From the NCBI RefSeq assembly GCF_003075395.1, contig NZ_QDFV01000001.1, positions 593,543 to 657,542 of the forward strand: a DNA stretch of 64,000 nt, in the 5' to 3' direction. Under the pieces are notes generated by a model. That model did no database searches, was not told where the DNA came from, and saw only the letters and a program-made list of their open reading frames with translations. The translations under genes were made by a program, and so were the position numbers. This DNA is from Microbacterium sp. TPD7012. Lineage in GTDB: Bacteria; Actinomycetota; Actinomycetes; Actinomycetales; Microbacteriaceae. Every line of letters begins with the position of its first letter. Position 1 is the stretch's first letter. Below are positions 1-11,658 of this stretch, piece by piece.

Positions 1-693
1 GTTCGACTCGGCCGGCAGCTGCGCCATGAACAGCACGGCGCGCGCGGCATCCGCCACATCGAACGTCGGCTCCACGCGTCGCGACCCGTCGGGCTGGAGT
101 GCGCCGGAACCGACGCCGAGATCGCTCATGATCGACGTGCGGGCGTTGCCGATGTCGATCTGTCCGCACGAGATGCCGTGAGCCCGGCCGTCGAGATCGA
201 TCGACTTCGTCAGACCGTTGATCGCATGCTTGCTCACCGTGTACGCGACAGAGAGCGGCCGCGGCACGTGCGCCGAGATCGATCCGTTGTTGATGATGCG
301 GCCGCCGGAGGGCTGCTGCGCGATCATCGCGCGCATCGCGGCCCGCGCGCAGAGCAGCGACCCCGTGAGGTTCACGTCGAGGGTGCGCTGCCAGTCGTCG
401 AGCGAGATCTCCGCGGCGGATGCCGTCGGCCCGAAGGCTCCTGCGTTGTTGAACAGCACGTCCACCCGCCCCCACTCCGCCACGGTACGGACGAAGAGGG
501 TCTCGACCTCGGCCTCGACGGTGACGTCGGTGGGCACGACGAGCGCGCCGGGGTGGCCGTCGGCCGTCTCGTGCAGGGCGTCCTCGCGACGTCCTGCGAG
601 CGCCACCCGGAAGCCTGCCTCGAGCAGGGCGCGGGAGACCGCGCGGCCGATACCCGAACCCGCACCTGTCACGACGGCGATGCGTCCGCTCAT
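1..693 (-). CDS. SDR-family oxidoreductase (3' end outside window)
   Basis: NAD(P)-dependent short-chain dehydrogenase/reductase; substrate unknown. Read on the minus strand, the ATG at 693 follows a good ribosome site (GGAGGTG). The protein opens with the Rossmann cofactor motif TGAGSGIG at residues 9-16, has NNAG near residue 82 and the catalytic Y151-x-x-x-K155 (YTVSK). The frame is open to base 1, so 231 codons are visible and only the C-terminal tail of a usual 240-260-residue protein is missing. It diverges from aceE across about 80 bp, with no sign of a shared function. The family is clear; the substrate cannot be inferred. Confidence 0.9.
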   Translation of the reverse strand, partial: MSGRIAVVTGAGSGIGRAVSRALLEAGFRVALAGRREDALHETADGHPGALVVPTDVTVEAEVETLFVRTVAEWGRVDVLFNNAGAFGPTASAAEISLDDWQRTLDVNLTGSLLCARAAMRAMIAQQPSGGRIINNGSISAHVPRPLSVAYTVSKHAINGLTKSIDLDGRAHGISCGQIDIGNARTSIMSDLGVGSGALQPDGSRRVEPTFDVADAARAVLFMAQLPAESN

Positions 694-776
694 GCCGACA
701 CCTCCAGAATCTGATCCGCTGCCCACTCCGCTTGCCGGTGTGGCAGACCCCTCCATCTAACAAGAAGGGCCGTACC

Positions 777-3509
777 GTGACCGACAATCGCGCCTCCGCC
801 GTCACATCCGCCGACCTCGACGCTGCCGACCTCGATCCCGAGGAGACCGCGGAGTGGCTCGAATCCCTCGATGCGCTCATCAGCGAACGCGGCGCCGAGC
901 GCGGCGACCACATCGTGCGCACCCTCGTCGATCGCGCCGGCCTCCGCTCCCAGCCGACCGTGGCGAGCGAGCCGACCGTGACGACCGACTACGTGAACAC
1001 GATCGCCGCCGCCGATGAGCCCGAGTACCCCGGTGACGAGGAGCTGGAGCGGCGCTACCGCGCCTGGATGCGCTGGAACGCCGCGGTCATGGTGCATCGC
1101 GCGCAGCGTCCGGGCATCGGGGTCGGCGGGCACATCTCCACCTATGCCGGGGCGGCGACCCTGTACGAGGTGGGCTTCAACCACTTCTTCCGCGGCAAGG
1201 ACCACCCGGGCGGCGGCGATCAGATCTACTTCCAGGGTCACGCCTCGCCCGGCATGTACGCCCGCGCCTTCCTCGAGGGGCGCCTCTGCGAGGAGGACCT
1301 CGACGGCTTCCGCCAGGAGAAGTCGCGCGAGGGGCACGCACTGTCGTCGTACCCGCACCCGCGCCTGATGCCGGACTTCTGGGAGTTCCCGACCGTGTCG
1401 ATGGGCATCGGCCCGATGAACGCGATCTACCAGGCGCAGTCGAACAGGTACCTGCAGGGCCGCGGGCTCACGGACACATCCGACCAGCACGTCTGGGCGT
1501 TCCTCGGCGACGGCGAGATGGACGAGCCGGAATCCCGCGGGCTCCTGCAACTCGCCGCGAACGAAGGCCTCGACAACCTCACGTTCGTCGTGAACTGCAA
1601 CCTGCAGCGGCTGGACGGCCCGGTCCGCGGCAACGGCAAGATCATCCAGGAGCTGGAGGGGTTCTTCCGCGGCGCCGGGTGGAACGTGATCAAGGTCATC
1701 TGGGGTCGGGAGTGGGACGAACTGCTCGCGCGCGACGAGGACGGCGCCCTGGTCGACATCATGAACAGCACCCTCGACGGGGACTACCAGACCTACAAGG
1801 CGGAGTCGGGGACGTTCATCCGGGAGAACTTCTTCGGTCGCGACCCTCGGGCGCGTGCCCTGGTCGACGGCCTCGCCGACGACGACATCTGGCGCCTCCG
1901 GCGGGGCGGCCACGACTACCGCAAGGTGTACGCGGCGTACCGGCAGGCGCTCGCGCACAACGGCCGTCCCACGGTCATCCTGGTGAAGACGGTCAAGGGG
2001 TACGGCCTCGGCCCGCGCTTCGAGGCGCGCAACGCGACGCACCAGATGAAGAAGCTGACGCTGCAGGATCTCAAGGACTTCCGCGATCATCTCCGCGTTC
2101 CGATCACCGACGCGCAGCTCGAGGCCGACCCGTACCTGCCGCCGTACTTCCACCCGGGAGCGGATGCTCCGGAGATCGCGTACCTGCGCGAACGCCGTCG
2201 CGCACTCGGCGGCTTCCTTCCGGAGCGCCGCTCGGCGCACGAGCCGATCGCACTGCCCGACCCGAAGGCGTACGAGGTCGCGGCTCGCGGCTCGGGCACG
2301 CAGCAGGCGGCGACGACCATGGCCTTCGTCCGGGTGCTGAAGGACCTGATGCGCGACCCCGGGTTCGGTCAGCGGATCGTGCCGATCATCCCCGATGAGG
2401 CCCGGACCTTCGGCATGGACGCGTTCTTCCCGACCGCGAAGATCTACAACCCGAAGGGTCAGAACTACCTGGCGGTCGATCGTGACATCGTGCTGTCCTA
2501 CAAGGAGTCGACGTCGGGGCAGATCCTGCACGTCGGCATCAACGAGGCGGGATCCATCGCCGCGTTCACGGCGGCGGGAACGGCCTATGCGACCCACGGC
2601 GTGCCGCTGATCCCGGTGTACGTGTTCTACTCGATGTTCGGCTTCCAGCGCACCGGTGACTCGATCTGGGCCGCGGCCGACCAGATGACCCGCGGCTTCC
2701 TGATCTCCGCCACGGCGGGACGCACGACGCTGACCGGGGAGGGGCTGCAGCACGCCGACGGCCACTCGCCGCTGCTCGCCGCGACGAACCCGGCGGTCGT
2801 CACCTACGACCCGGCATTCGGGTACGAGATCGGCCACATCATGCGCGCCGGCATCGAGCGGATGTACGGACCGGACTCGACCGACCGCAACCGCATCTAC
2901 AACCTCATGGTCTACAACGAGCCGATCGTGCAGCCCGCCGAGCCCGAAGGCGTCGATGTCGCCGGCATCCTCGGCGGCATCCATCGCATCTCACCGGTGG
3001 AGTCGCCGCGCACCCATCTGCTGGCGTCGGGCATCGGCGTGACATGGGCGCTGGAGGCGCAGCGGCTGCTGCGTGACGACTGGGGTGTCGCGGCCGACGT
3101 GTGGTCGGTGACCTCCTGGACGGAGCTGCGCCGCGACGCCGTCGCGACAGAGGAGGAGGCGTTCCTGCACCCGGAGCGCGGCATCCGCACCCCGTTCCTG
3201 CAGACGCAGCTCGCCGGCGCCGAGGGGCCGATCGTCGCCGTCAGCGACTACGCGAAGGACCTGCCCGATCATGTGCGCCCGTTCGTGAAGAACGACTGGG
3301 CGACGCTCGGCGCCGACGGCTTCGGGTTCTCGGACACGCGAGCCGCGGCGCGGCGGTTCTTCAAGATCGACAGCGCGTCGATCGTCGTTCGCACCCTGCA
3401 GCTGCTCGCCGCACGCGGAGAGGTGGATGCCTCAGCGCCCGCGCAGGCCGCCGAGCGCTATCGCCTGCACGACGTGAACGCCGGCACGAGCGGCTCGGAT
3501 GCCGAGTAG
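777..3509 (+). CDS. aceE: Pyruvate dehydrogenase E1 component, homodimeric (AceE)
   Basis: Thiamine-diphosphate-dependent E1 that decarboxylates pyruvate and transfers the acetyl group to the E2 lipoyl domain, giving acetyl-CoA. The 910-residue length matches the single-chain AceE class, not the alpha/beta class. The TPP motif begins GDGEMDEP near residue 244 and ends in VVNCN about 30 residues later; the transketolase-like pyrimidine-binding domain and C-terminal domain follow. I chose GTG 777 because AAGAAGG lies 8 bases upstream; an in-frame TTG at 732 lacks a ribosome site. E2 and E3 are not adjacent, as is usual in actinobacteria. It sits next to a malic enzyme that makes pyruvate. It converges with the IclR gene with 6 bp between stops. 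Confidence 0.96.
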   Translation: MTDNRASAVTSADLDAADLDPEETAEWLESLDALISERGAERGDHIVRTLVDRAGLRSQPTVASEPTVTTDYVNTIAAADEPEYPGDEELERRYRAWMRWNAAVMVHRAQRPGIGVGGHISTYAGAATLYEVGFNHFFRGKDHPGGGDQIYFQGHASPGMYARAFLEGRLCEEDLDGFRQEKSREGHALSSYPHPRLMPDFWEFPTVSMGIGPMNAIYQAQSNRYLQGRGLTDTSDQHVWAFLGDGEMDEPESRGLLQLAANEGLDNLTFVVNCNLQRLDGPVRGNGKIIQELEGFFRGAGWNVIKVIWGREWDELLARDEDGALVDIMNSTLDGDYQTYKAESGTFIRENFFGRDPRARALVDGLADDDIWRLRRGGHDYRKVYAAYRQALAHNGRPTVILVKTVKGYGLGPRFEARNATHQMKKLTLQDLKDFRDHLRVPITDAQLEADPYLPPYFHPGADAPEIAYLRERRRALGGFLPERRSAHEPIALPDPKAYEVAARGSGTQQAATTMAFVRVLKDLMRDPGFGQRIVPIIPDEARTFGMDAFFPTAKIYNPKGQNYLAVDRDIVLSYKESTSGQILHVGINEAGSIAAFTAAGTAYATHGVPLIPVYVFYSMFGFQRTGDSIWAAADQMTRGFLISATAGRTTLTGEGLQHADGHSPLLAATNPAVVTYDPAFGYEIGHIMRAGIERMYGPDSTDRNRIYNLMVYNEPIVQPAEPEGVDVAGILGGIHRISPVESPRTHLLASGIGVTWALEAQRLLRDDWGVAADVWSVTSWTELRRDAVATEEEAFLHPERGIRTPFLQTQLAGAEGPIVAVSDYAKDLPDHVRPFVKNDWATLGADGFGFSDTRAAARRFFKIDSASIVVRTLQLLAARGEVDASAPAQAAERYRLHDVNAGTSGSDAE

Positions 3510-3515
3510 CCGGTG

Positions 3516-4283
3516 TCAGGCGGTCAGCTCGGCGCTGATCTCCTCGGCCGCCCGGCGCAGCAGGGGGACAGCCCGGCCGCCGAACGCCTCGTCGACGCGG
3601 GAGATCGGACCCGAGACGGACACGGCGGTCGGGGTGGGGGCGTCGGGGACGGCCATCGAGAAGCAGCGGACGCCGATCTCCTGCTCCTGGTCGTCGATCG
3701 CGTAGCCGCGTTCGCGGATGCGATCGAGCTCGGCGAGCAGGTCGTCGATCGTGCCGAGGCTGAACTCGGTGGGCGTCGGCATCCCGGCGCGCCCCACGAT
3801 GCCCCGCACGGTCTCGTCGGGGAGCTGGGCGAGGATCGCCTTGCCGACGCCGGTGTCGTGCAGGTTCGCCCGGCGGCCGACCTCGGTGAACATGCGCATC
3901 GAGTGCAGCGACGGCACCTGGGCGACATAGACGACCATGTCGCCGTCGAGCACCGCCATGTTGGCGCTCTCGCCGAGCTCGTCGACGAGGCGCTTGAGCT
4001 GCGGGCGCGCGAGGGCGCCGAACTGCCGAGAGGCTCCCTCGCCGATGCGGATGAGCTTGGGGCCGAGCGCGTAGCGGCGGTTCGGCAGCTGCCGTGCGTA
4101 GCCGAGCGAGACGAGCGTGCGCAGCAGGCGGTGGATCGTCGGGAGCGGGAGGTCGGTGGATGCCGCGAGCTCGCTCAGCGTGACGTCACCTCCGGCATCG
4201 GTCACCAGCTCGATGAGCTCGAAGACGCGCTCGACCGACTGCACGCCGGATCCGGCGCTCTTCGCGGGCTTGATATCGGTCAT
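3516..4283 (-). CDS. IclR-family transcriptional regulator
   Basis: DNA-binding regulator of 255 residues. An N-terminal winged helix (about residues 10-75, with GVQSVERVFELIELV and LPTIHRLLRTL) precedes an IclR effector domain (about 80-250). ATG 4283 follows GGAGG; codons further upstream in the same frame have no ribosome site. It is divergent from the malic enzyme operon across 144 bp. Its best inferred role is control of that operon and of the glyoxylate/ureide operons downstream, since sites of the form WTCCRNNNTNNGRAA occur before the malic enzyme, hyi and 8-oxoguanine deaminase genes. By position and neighbours it resembles AllR-type regulators of allantoin use. The ligand (glyoxylate or allantoin-like) is inference. 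Confidence 0.9.
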   Translation of the reverse strand: MTDIKPAKSAGSGVQSVERVFELIELVTDAGGDVTLSELAASTDLPLPTIHRLLRTLVSLGYARQLPNRRYALGPKLIRIGEGASRQFGALARPQLKRLVDELGESANMAVLDGDMVVYVAQVPSLHSMRMFTEVGRRANLHDTGVGKAILAQLPDETVRGIVGRAGMPTPTEFSLGTIDDLLAELDRIRERGYAIDDQEQEIGVRCFSMAVPDAPTPTAVSVSGPISRVDEAFGGRAVPLLRRAAEEISAELTA

Positions 4284-4374
4284 CGGATCCTCCGTCGGGG
4301 TCTGGATCATTCCATCATGCGAGAGAGGCATGTCGAAACAGACGCGCACAAAGATTACCGTGCTTGCTTCAAAG

Positions 4375-4410
4375 TTCCATAGAGTAGACAATAGAATCCA
4401 CGATACGAAA
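4375..4410 (+). promoter_or_regulatory. Promoter and IclR-like operator of the malic enzyme operon
   Basis: A candidate -10 TAGAAT (4393-4398) is overlapped by ATCCACGATACGAAA (4396-4410), which matches the 15-bp pattern repeated before hyi and the deaminase gene. A weaker half-like copy, TTCCATAGAGTAGAC, lies at 4375-4389. GGAGG at 4419-4423 precedes ATG 4428. The region also serves the divergent regulator. Confidence 0.5.
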
Positions 4411-4427
4411 ACTTAGACGGAGGAAAC

Positions 4428-5825
4428 ATGGCGAATCCGGGACCCGGGAACTCCATCACACTGCGGATCGACGCTCCCTCGAACTTCAGCGTCACCAGCG
4501 AGCTCGCCGTGGCGGCGGCCGATGCCGGGGCAGCGGTGACCGCGCTCGACGTCGTCGAGTCGCATCCCGCGACGATCGTCGTCGATCTGACCTGCAACAC
4601 CGCGGGAGAGGAGCACGCCGACCGCGTGCGCGCCGCGATCGACGCGCTCGAGGGCGTCACGGTCCGACTCGTCAGCGACCGCACCTTCCTGATGCACCTC
4701 GGCGGAAAGCTCGAGGTCGTGCCGCGCGTGCCGCTGCGCAACCGCGACGACCTGTCCCGCGCGTACACGCCGGGAGTCGCCCGCGTCTGCCTGGCGATCG
4801 CCGAGGACAAGAGCAAGGCGCGACAGCTCACCGTCAAGCGCAACACGATCGCTGTCGTCACCGACGGCACCGCCGTGCTCGGCCTCGGAGACATCGGCCC
4901 CGAAGCCGCCCTCCCGGTCATGGAGGGCAAGGCCGCGCTGTTCAAGCAGTTCGCGAACGTCGACGCGTGGCCGGTCTGCCTCGACACCAAGGACACCGAG
5001 GAGATCATCTCGATCGTCAAGGCGATCGCCCCCGTCTACGGCGGCGTGAACCTCGAGGACATCGCGGCGCCGCGCTGCTTCGAGATCGAGGCGCGCCTGC
5101 GCGAAGAGCTCGACATCCCGGTCTTCCACGACGACCAGCACGGCACCGCCATCGTGACGCTCGCCGCGCTCGGCAACGCGCTCAAGGTGGTCGGCAAGAA
5201 GATCGAAGACGTCCGCATCGTCGTGTCCGGGGTCGGCGCCGCCGGCAACGCGATCATCCAGCTGCTGCTCGCCGAGGGCGCCCGCGACATCGTGGCCTGC
5301 GGCCGGGACGGCGCGATCCACCCGGACGTCGAGTACACCGACGCGCACCGGACCGAGATCGCGTCGACCACCAACCCGCGCGGCTTCCAGGGCACGCTGA
5401 AGGAGGCCATGGTCGATGCCGACGTCTTCATCGGCGTGAGCGCTCCGAACATCCTCGGCGAGGAGGACATCGCGGCCATGGCGGACGACGCGATCGTGTT
5501 CGCGATGGCCAATCCCACGCCCGAAGTCGACCCGATCGTCGCGTCGAAGCACGCCGCCGTCGTGGCGACCGGTCGCAGCGACTTCCCGAACCAGATCAAC
5601 AACGTGCTGGCCTTCCCCGGGGTCTTCCGCGGCCTGCTCGACGCGGGCGTGTCCGACATCACCGCGCCTATGCTGGTCGCAGCCGCCGAGGCGATCGCCT
5701 CGCGCGTGGGGGACGACGAGCTCAATGCGAGCTTCATCATCCCCAGCGTGTTCGATCCCCTGGTGGCCGGCGCCGTGGCCGAGGCCATCGTCCGCGTCGC
5801 CTCCACCGTCTCGAGCAAGGAGTGA
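4428..5825 (+). CDS. NAD(P)-dependent malic enzyme with N-terminal ACT-like domain
   Basis: Oxidative decarboxylation of malate to pyruvate and CO2. In 465 residues there is an ACT-like regulatory domain at about 9-85. The malic N-terminal domain has RAYTPGVARVC and the MEGKAALFK segment with the catalytic lysine near 167. Metal ligands lie in EDIAAPR and FHDDQHGT (about 233-240). The nucleotide-binding domain has SGVGAAGNAI near 267 and SDFPNQINN near the end. It is first in an operon with a DUF6986 protein and allE, so it is probably tied to disposal of malate made from glyoxylate. Cofactor preference (NAD or NADP) is not readable with confidence. Confidence 0.93.
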   Translation: MANPGPGNSITLRIDAPSNFSVTSELAVAAADAGAAVTALDVVESHPATIVVDLTCNTAGEEHADRVRAAIDALEGVTVRLVSDRTFLMHLGGKLEVVPRVPLRNRDDLSRAYTPGVARVCLAIAEDKSKARQLTVKRNTIAVVTDGTAVLGLGDIGPEAALPVMEGKAALFKQFANVDAWPVCLDTKDTEEIISIVKAIAPVYGGVNLEDIAAPRCFEIEARLREELDIPVFHDDQHGTAIVTLAALGNALKVVGKKIEDVRIVVSGVGAAGNAIIQLLLAEGARDIVACGRDGAIHPDVEYTDAHRTEIASTTNPRGFQGTLKEAMVDADVFIGVSAPNILGEEDIAAMADDAIVFAMANPTPEVDPIVASKHAAVVATGRSDFPNQINNVLAFPGVFRGLLDAGVSDITAPMLVAAAEAIASRVGDDELNASFIIPSVFDPLVAGAVAEAIVRVASTVSSKE

Positions 5826-5830
5826 GCACC

Positions 5831-7126
5831 GTGCCCGTCAGCGTCGATCCGCGCAGCACCACCCTGGGCGAGGACGACTTCGCCGACATCGACGCCCGGC
5901 TCGCCGACACCGACGCGCTGCTCGCGACCTCGTATCCCGGGGACGACGGCAGCCGCCAGCCGGTGCACACGCTCTATGTGCCCGCCGACCGCTTCGACCC
6001 CGAGCTGCCCGCGCGCTTCGGTGCGGAGGCCGCCGCGGCCGTCGCCGCGTTCGGCGGCACGGCGGCGCTCGCCGATGCCGTCGGGCTCGGGCACCTCGCC
6101 GAGGAGCTCGCGCCGCTCGTCGACGCCAAGCTGCGCAGCGAGCCGATCGAGGACCTCCGCCTGGACTTCGAGGACGGCTACGGCGCGCGACCGGATGCCG
6201 AAGAGGATGCGGACGCCGTGCTCGCGGCCGAGCGCGTGGCCGCGGCCGTCGCCGCGGGAACCGCGCCGCCCTTCATCGGCATCCGCTTCAAGTGCTTCGA
6301 GGCGCCGACCCGGCGCCGCGGCATCCGCACCCTCGATCGATTCCTGACCACCCTCGCCGCCGCCGGCCCGCTGCCGGACGGGCTCGTCCTGACCCTGCCC
6401 AAGGTGACCACGGTGGCGCAGGTCGAGGCGATGGTCGTGCTCTGCGAGCGCTTCGAGGAGCGGCTGGGTCTGGCTCCCGGACGTCTGCGCTTCGAGGTGC
6501 AGATGGAGACGCCGCAGCTGATCATCGCCGCCGACGGATCGGTACCGGTCGCGACCCTGCTGCACCGCGCGAAGGGCCGCGTCACGGCGCTGCACTACGG
6601 GACCTACGACTACAGCGCCTCGCTGCAGATCGCCGCCGCGCACCAGTCGATGGAGCATCCGGCCGCCGACTACGCGAAGCAGGTCATGCAGGTCGCCGTC
6701 GCCGAGACCGGCGCGCGGCTCTCCGACGGCTCGACCAACGTCATCCCCGTCGGTGACGCCGACCACGTGCGCGCGGCCTGGCAGCTGCACGCGCGCCTGG
6801 TACGGCGCTCGCTCGAGCGCGGCTACTACCAGGGCTGGGATCTGCACGCCGCCCAGCTGCCGACCCGCTACCTCGCGACCTACGCGTTCTACCGCGAGGG
6901 CTTCGCCGCCGCCGCGCGCCGCCTCGACAACTACCTGCACGGCAGCGACGCGACCATCATGGACGAGCCGGCCACCGCCCGGGCTCTCGCGCGCTTCGTC
7001 GTGCGCGGCCTGGAGTGCGGTGCTGTCACCGAGGCGGAGGTGCGGGATGCCGCGGCCGCCACTCCTGCGGAGCTGACCAAGCTCGCGCATCCGAAGCTCG
7101 CCGTATCCGAGGAGGAGACCTCATGA
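5831..7126 (+). CDS. DUF6986 family, HpcH/HpaI aldolase / citrate-lyase-beta-like protein
   Basis: 431-residue protein of the DUF6986 group, related to the phosphoenolpyruvate-binding TIM barrels (citrate lyase beta, HpcH/HpaI aldolases, malate synthase-like folds). Visible landmarks are FEVQMETPQ (probable metal-binding Glu), ALHYGTYDYSASLQI, and a conserved C-terminal stretch (GYYQGWDLHAAQLPTRYLA). GTG 5831 is chosen because AAGGAG lies 8 bases upstream; a GTG at 5822 overlaps that site. It starts just after the malic enzyme stop and ends in an ATGA overlap with allE. A C-C bond-forming or cleaving reaction on glyoxylate or a ureide-derived acid is plausible. No activity is established from sequence. 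Confidence 0.8.
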   Translation: MPVSVDPRSTTLGEDDFADIDARLADTDALLATSYPGDDGSRQPVHTLYVPADRFDPELPARFGAEAAAAVAAFGGTAALADAVGLGHLAEELAPLVDAKLRSEPIEDLRLDFEDGYGARPDAEEDADAVLAAERVAAAVAAGTAPPFIGIRFKCFEAPTRRRGIRTLDRFLTTLAAAGPLPDGLVLTLPKVTTVAQVEAMVVLCERFEERLGLAPGRLRFEVQMETPQLIIAADGSVPVATLLHRAKGRVTALHYGTYDYSASLQIAAAHQSMEHPAADYAKQVMQVAVAETGARLSDGSTNVIPVGDADHVRAAWQLHARLVRRSLERGYYQGWDLHAAQLPTRYLATYAFYREGFAAAARRLDNYLHGSDATIMDEPATARALARFVVRGLECGAVTEAEVRDAAAATPAELTKLAHPKLAVSEEETS

Positions 7127-7950
7127 GCGCTCACGAACGCACCTACTACACGCCCGCCGGTGGTCTTCCCGGTCAGTCGGCGCTGCTGACCGACCGTGCC
7201 GTGGTCAAGCTCGCGTACACCGTGATCCCGAAGGGCGTGCTGCGCGACATCGTCACCAGCAGCCTCCCCGGCTTCACGAACACCCGCGCGTGGATCATCG
7301 CCCGGCCGACGCCGAGCTCGGCGACGACGTTCTCGCAGCTGATCGTCGAGATCGGCCCCGGCGGTGGGGCGGCCAAGCCCGAGGTCGAATCCGGAGTGGA
7401 GGGCGTGGTGTTCGTCACGACCGGGTCCCTGGCGCTGACCCTCGACGGAGAGCGACACGTGCTCGAAGAGGGCGGGTACGCCTTCCTCGCTCCTGGCGCC
7501 ACCTGGTCGCTCGCCAATGAGGGCGACCAGCTCACGAGCTTCCACTGGATCCGCAAGGCCTACGAGTGGCTCGACGGCGTCGACGCACCGGCATCCTTCG
7601 TCACCAGCGACAAGGGCATCGAGCCGACGTCGATGCCCGACACCGACGACGTCTGGGCGACCACCCGCTTCTCGGACGCGAGCGACCTGGCGCACGACAT
7701 GCAGGTGAACATCGTGACCTTCAAGCCGGGCGGCTCGATCCCGTTCGCCGAGACGCACGTCATGGAGCACGGTCTGTTCGTGCTGCAGGGCAAGGCCGTC
7801 TACCGCCTCAACGACGACTGGGTCGAGGTCGAGGCGGGCGACTACATGCTGCTGCGCGCCTTCTGCCCGCAGGCCTGCTACGCCGGGGGCCCCGAGGACT
7901 TCCGCTACCTGCTGTACAAGGACATGAACCGCCAGATCCGGCTGACCTGA
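7123..7950 (+). CDS. allE: (S)-ureidoglycine aminohydrolase, bicupin (AllE-like)
   Basis: Predicted to release ammonia from (S)-ureidoglycine, giving ureidoglycolate. The 275-residue protein has two cupin halves: residues about 60-130 (VEGVVFVTTGSLALTLDG, EEGGYAFLAPG) and about 190-265 (FAETHVMEHGLFVLQGKAVY, with the Glu/His metal ligands of AllE). The N-terminus, YYTPAGGLPGQ, is typical of the family. ATG 7123 overlaps the previous stop (ATGA) and follows GAGGAGGAG. It belongs to allantoin degradation together with allB at 12.9 kb. The intervening allantoate amidohydrolase and a ureidoglycolate-processing enzyme are not recognisable in this window. Confidence 0.9.
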   Translation: MSAHERTYYTPAGGLPGQSALLTDRAVVKLAYTVIPKGVLRDIVTSSLPGFTNTRAWIIARPTPSSATTFSQLIVEIGPGGGAAKPEVESGVEGVVFVTTGSLALTLDGERHVLEEGGYAFLAPGATWSLANEGDQLTSFHWIRKAYEWLDGVDAPASFVTSDKGIEPTSMPDTDDVWATTRFSDASDLAHDMQVNIVTFKPGGSIPFAETHVMEHGLFVLQGKAVYRLNDDWVEVEAGDYMLLRAFCPQACYAGGPEDFRYLLYKDMNRQIRLT

Positions 7951-7970
7951 CGGCGGGCCGAGCGCGAGCG

Positions 7971-8020
7971 TGGATCAGAAACGCATCTTCCCAGGCGCGG
8001 GAAGGTGCGTTTCTGATCCA
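7971..8020 (+). terminator. Long hairpin after allE, likely terminator
   Basis: Two 22-bp arms (7971-7992 and 7999-8020) pair with a single T:G wobble around the loop AGGCGC. There is no U-run after it, so it may end transcription in a factor-assisted way or stabilise the 3' end. It separates the allE operon from the hyi promoter. Confidence 0.6.
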
Positions 8021-8056
8021 TCCTCCCTGTGCGGGCGGGTCAGATGCCGAGAACCG

Positions 8057-8086
8057 TTGACATCGCCGCCGAGCTCAGCGTACGCT
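8057..8086 (+). promoter_or_regulatory. Sigma-70-type promoter of the hyi operon
   Basis: Consensus -35 TTGACA (8057-8062), 18-bp spacer, -10 TACGCT (8081-8086). Transcription should start near 8093, upstream of the operator-like sites at 8108-8129 and of ATG 8137. Confidence 0.65.
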
Positions 8087-8107
8087 TTTCACTAGTAGAA
8101 ACTTTAC

Positions 8108-8129
8108 TTCCACAATCCGAAATTAGGAA
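8108..8129 (+). promoter_or_regulatory. Two overlapping IclR-like operator sites before hyi
   Basis: TTCCACAATCCGAAA (8108-8122) and ATCCGAAATTAGGAA (8115-8129) overlap by 8 bp. Both fit WTCCRNNNTNNGRAA. The second shares CAATCCGARATTMGGAA with the site at 16517-16533. It also contains the AGGAA that probably serves as ribosome site for hyi. Confidence 0.55.
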
Positions 8130-8136
8130 TCAATCC

Positions 8137-8937
8137 ATGAGCTACACCGTGAACGCCTCGATCCTGCTGACCGAGCTGCCGATCCTGGAGCGCCCGGCCG
8201 CCGCTGAGGCCGCCGGCTTCGACGCCGTGGAGTTCTGGTGGCCGTTCGCCTCCGCCGTTCCCGCGCAGGAGGAGGTCGACGCGTTCGTCGCCGCGATCCA
8301 GGATGCGGGCGTGCAGCTCACCGGCCTCAACTTCTTCGCCGGCGACATGCCCGCGGGCGACCGGGGCCTCGTCTCCTGGATCGGTCGCGAAGACGAGTTC
8401 CGCGCCAACGTCGACGTCGTCGTCGGGATCGGCGAGCGTCTCGGCACGAAGGCCTTCAACGCCCTCTACGGCAACCGCATCGAGGGCGCCGATGCGCAGG
8501 CGCAGGACGACCTGGCGGTGCAGAACCTCGCGATCGCGGGCGCAGCGGTCGCGAAGATCGGCGGCATCGTGCTGCTCGAGCCGGTGTCCGGAATGGACGC
8601 GTACCCGCTGAAGACCGCGGCCGATGCCCTGGCCATCATCGGCCGGGTCCGTGACGAGCACGGCGTCGACAACATCCGCCTGCTCGCCGACTTCTACCAC
8701 CTGGCCGTGAACGGCGACGACGTCGCCGCGGTCATCGCCGACCACGCCGGAGAGTTCGGTCACATCCAGATCGCCGATGCCCCCGGGCGCGGCGAGCCCG
8801 GCACCGGTGACCTGCCGCTGACCGACTGGATCGACGCGGCCCGCGCCGGCGGATACACCGGGGTCATCGGCCTCGAGTACAAAGCCACCCAGGCGGATGC
8901 CTTCGCCTGGCTCAACCGCGAAGGAGCGAACTCATGA
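8137..8937 (+). CDS. hyi: Hydroxypyruvate isomerase (Hyi)
   Basis: Interconverts hydroxypyruvate and tartronate semialdehyde, joining the glyoxylate carboligase route. 266-residue xylose-isomerase-like TIM barrel. Metal-binding acids are visible in LLEPVSG, LLADFYHL and GLEYK; EFWWPF near the N-terminus and NALYGNR in the middle are typical of Hyi. I took ATG 8137 because the promoter and operator lie just upstream. It overlaps garR by ATGA. It is first gene of hyi-garR-gcl-glxK-allB. Confidence 0.93.
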   Translation: MSYTVNASILLTELPILERPAAAEAAGFDAVEFWWPFASAVPAQEEVDAFVAAIQDAGVQLTGLNFFAGDMPAGDRGLVSWIGREDEFRANVDVVVGIGERLGTKAFNALYGNRIEGADAQAQDDLAVQNLAIAGAAVAKIGGIVLLEPVSGMDAYPLKTAADALAIIGRVRDEHGVDNIRLLADFYHLAVNGDDVAAVIADHAGEFGHIQIADAPGRGEPGTGDLPLTDWIDAARAGGYTGVIGLEYKATQADAFAWLNREGANS

Positions 8938-9812
8938 CCAGCATCGCCATCATCGGCCTCGGCATCATGGGCCTCCCCATGGCCAAGAACCTCGTCAAGG
9001 CCGGCTACGAGGTGACCGGATTCAACCGCAGCCAGGAGCCGATCGATGCGCTCGTCGAGGCCGGAGGCACGGGAGCGACCAGCATCGCGGATGCCGTGAA
9101 GGATGCCGACGTCATCCTCACCATGGTCCCCGACTCTCCCGACGTCGAGGGGGTCGTGCGCGGCGAGGACGGCGTCTTCGCCCACGCCAAGCCGGGCGCA
9201 CTGTGGATCGACAACTCCTCGATCCGCCCCGACGTCGCCAAGGCCCTCGCCGAAGAGGCGATCGCCGCCGGCTTCGGTGCGGTCGACGCCCCGGTCTCCG
9301 GCGGAGAGCAGGGTGCGATCGACGGAGTGCTGTCGATCATGGTCGGCGGAGCCCCTGAGCACTTCGCGGCCGCGGAGCCCGTCCTCAACGCGATCGGCAA
9401 GACCATCGTGCACGTCGGACCCGCCGGTGCCGGCCAGACCGTCAAGGCGGCCAACCAGCTGATCGTCGCCGTGAACATCCAGGCGCTCAGCGAGGCCGTG
9501 GTCTTCCTCGAGGCGTTCGGCGTCGACACCGACGCGGCGCTCAAGGTTCTCGGCGGCGGACTCGCCGGCTCCAAGGTCCTCGACCAGAAGGGGCAGAAGA
9601 TGCTCGACCGCGACTTCACCCCCGGCTTCCGTCTCGCCCTCCACAACAAGGATCTGGGCATCGTCACCGCAGCGGCACGCTCGGCGGGGGTCACCGTCCC
9701 CCTCGGCGCCGCTGTCGCACAGCTCGTGAACGCCCTCGTCGCCCGTGGCGACGGCGGCCTCGACCACTCCGGTCTCTTCACACTCACCAACGAACTCTCC
9801 GGCCGCGGCTGA
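8934..9812 (+). CDS. garR: 2-hydroxy-3-oxopropionate (tartronate semialdehyde) reductase
   Basis: Reduces tartronate semialdehyde to D-glycerate with NAD(P)H. 292 residues of the beta-hydroxyacid dehydrogenase family. The Rossmann motif [12 protein letters not shown] is at 8-19, substrate-binding [10 protein letters not shown] near residue 120, and the catalytic lysine is in [10 protein letters not shown] (about K172). Operon position between hyi and gcl settles the substrate choice over 3-hydroxyisobutyrate. Translationally coupled to hyi by ATGA. Confidence 0.93.
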   Translation: MTSIAIIGLGIMGLPMAKNLVKAGYEVTGFNRSQEPIDALVEAGGTGATSIADAVKDADVILTMVPDSPDVEGVVRGEDGVFAHAKPGALWIDNSSIRPDVAKALAEEAIAAGFGAVDAPVSGGEQGAIDGVLSIMVGGAPEHFAAAEPVLNAIGKTIVHVGPAGAGQTVKAANQLIVAVNIQALSEAVVFLEAFGVDTDAALKVLGGGLAGSKVLDQKGQKMLDRDFTPGFRLALHNKDLGIVTAAARSAGVTVPLGAAVAQLVNALVARGDGGLDHSGLFTLTNELSGRG

Positions 9813-9844
9813 CGTTTCGTCTCGCTTCGCTCGCTCAACGACCG
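9812..9844 (+). repeat. Dispersed 33-bp repeat, copy 1
   Basis: A 33-bp sequence beginning ACGTTTCGTCTCGC and ending CTCAACGACCG fills most of the garR-gcl gap. An identical copy in the same orientation lies at 46743-46775. Function unknown. Confidence 0.8.
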
Positions 9845-9862
9845 AAAGAACAAGGACTTCTC

Positions 9863-11650
<1,788 letters not shown>

Positions 11651-11658
11651 CCCGCCGT

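Noticed and set aside
690..2984. A 760-codon open frame antisense to aceE
   Set aside because: Composition is typical of a GC-shadow frame and has no recognisable motif; aceE is unambiguous on the other strand.
5822..5830. GTG 5822 as start of the DUF6986 gene
   Set aside because: It overlaps the only good ribosome site (AAGGAG at 5817-5822), which is correctly spaced for GTG 5831 instead.
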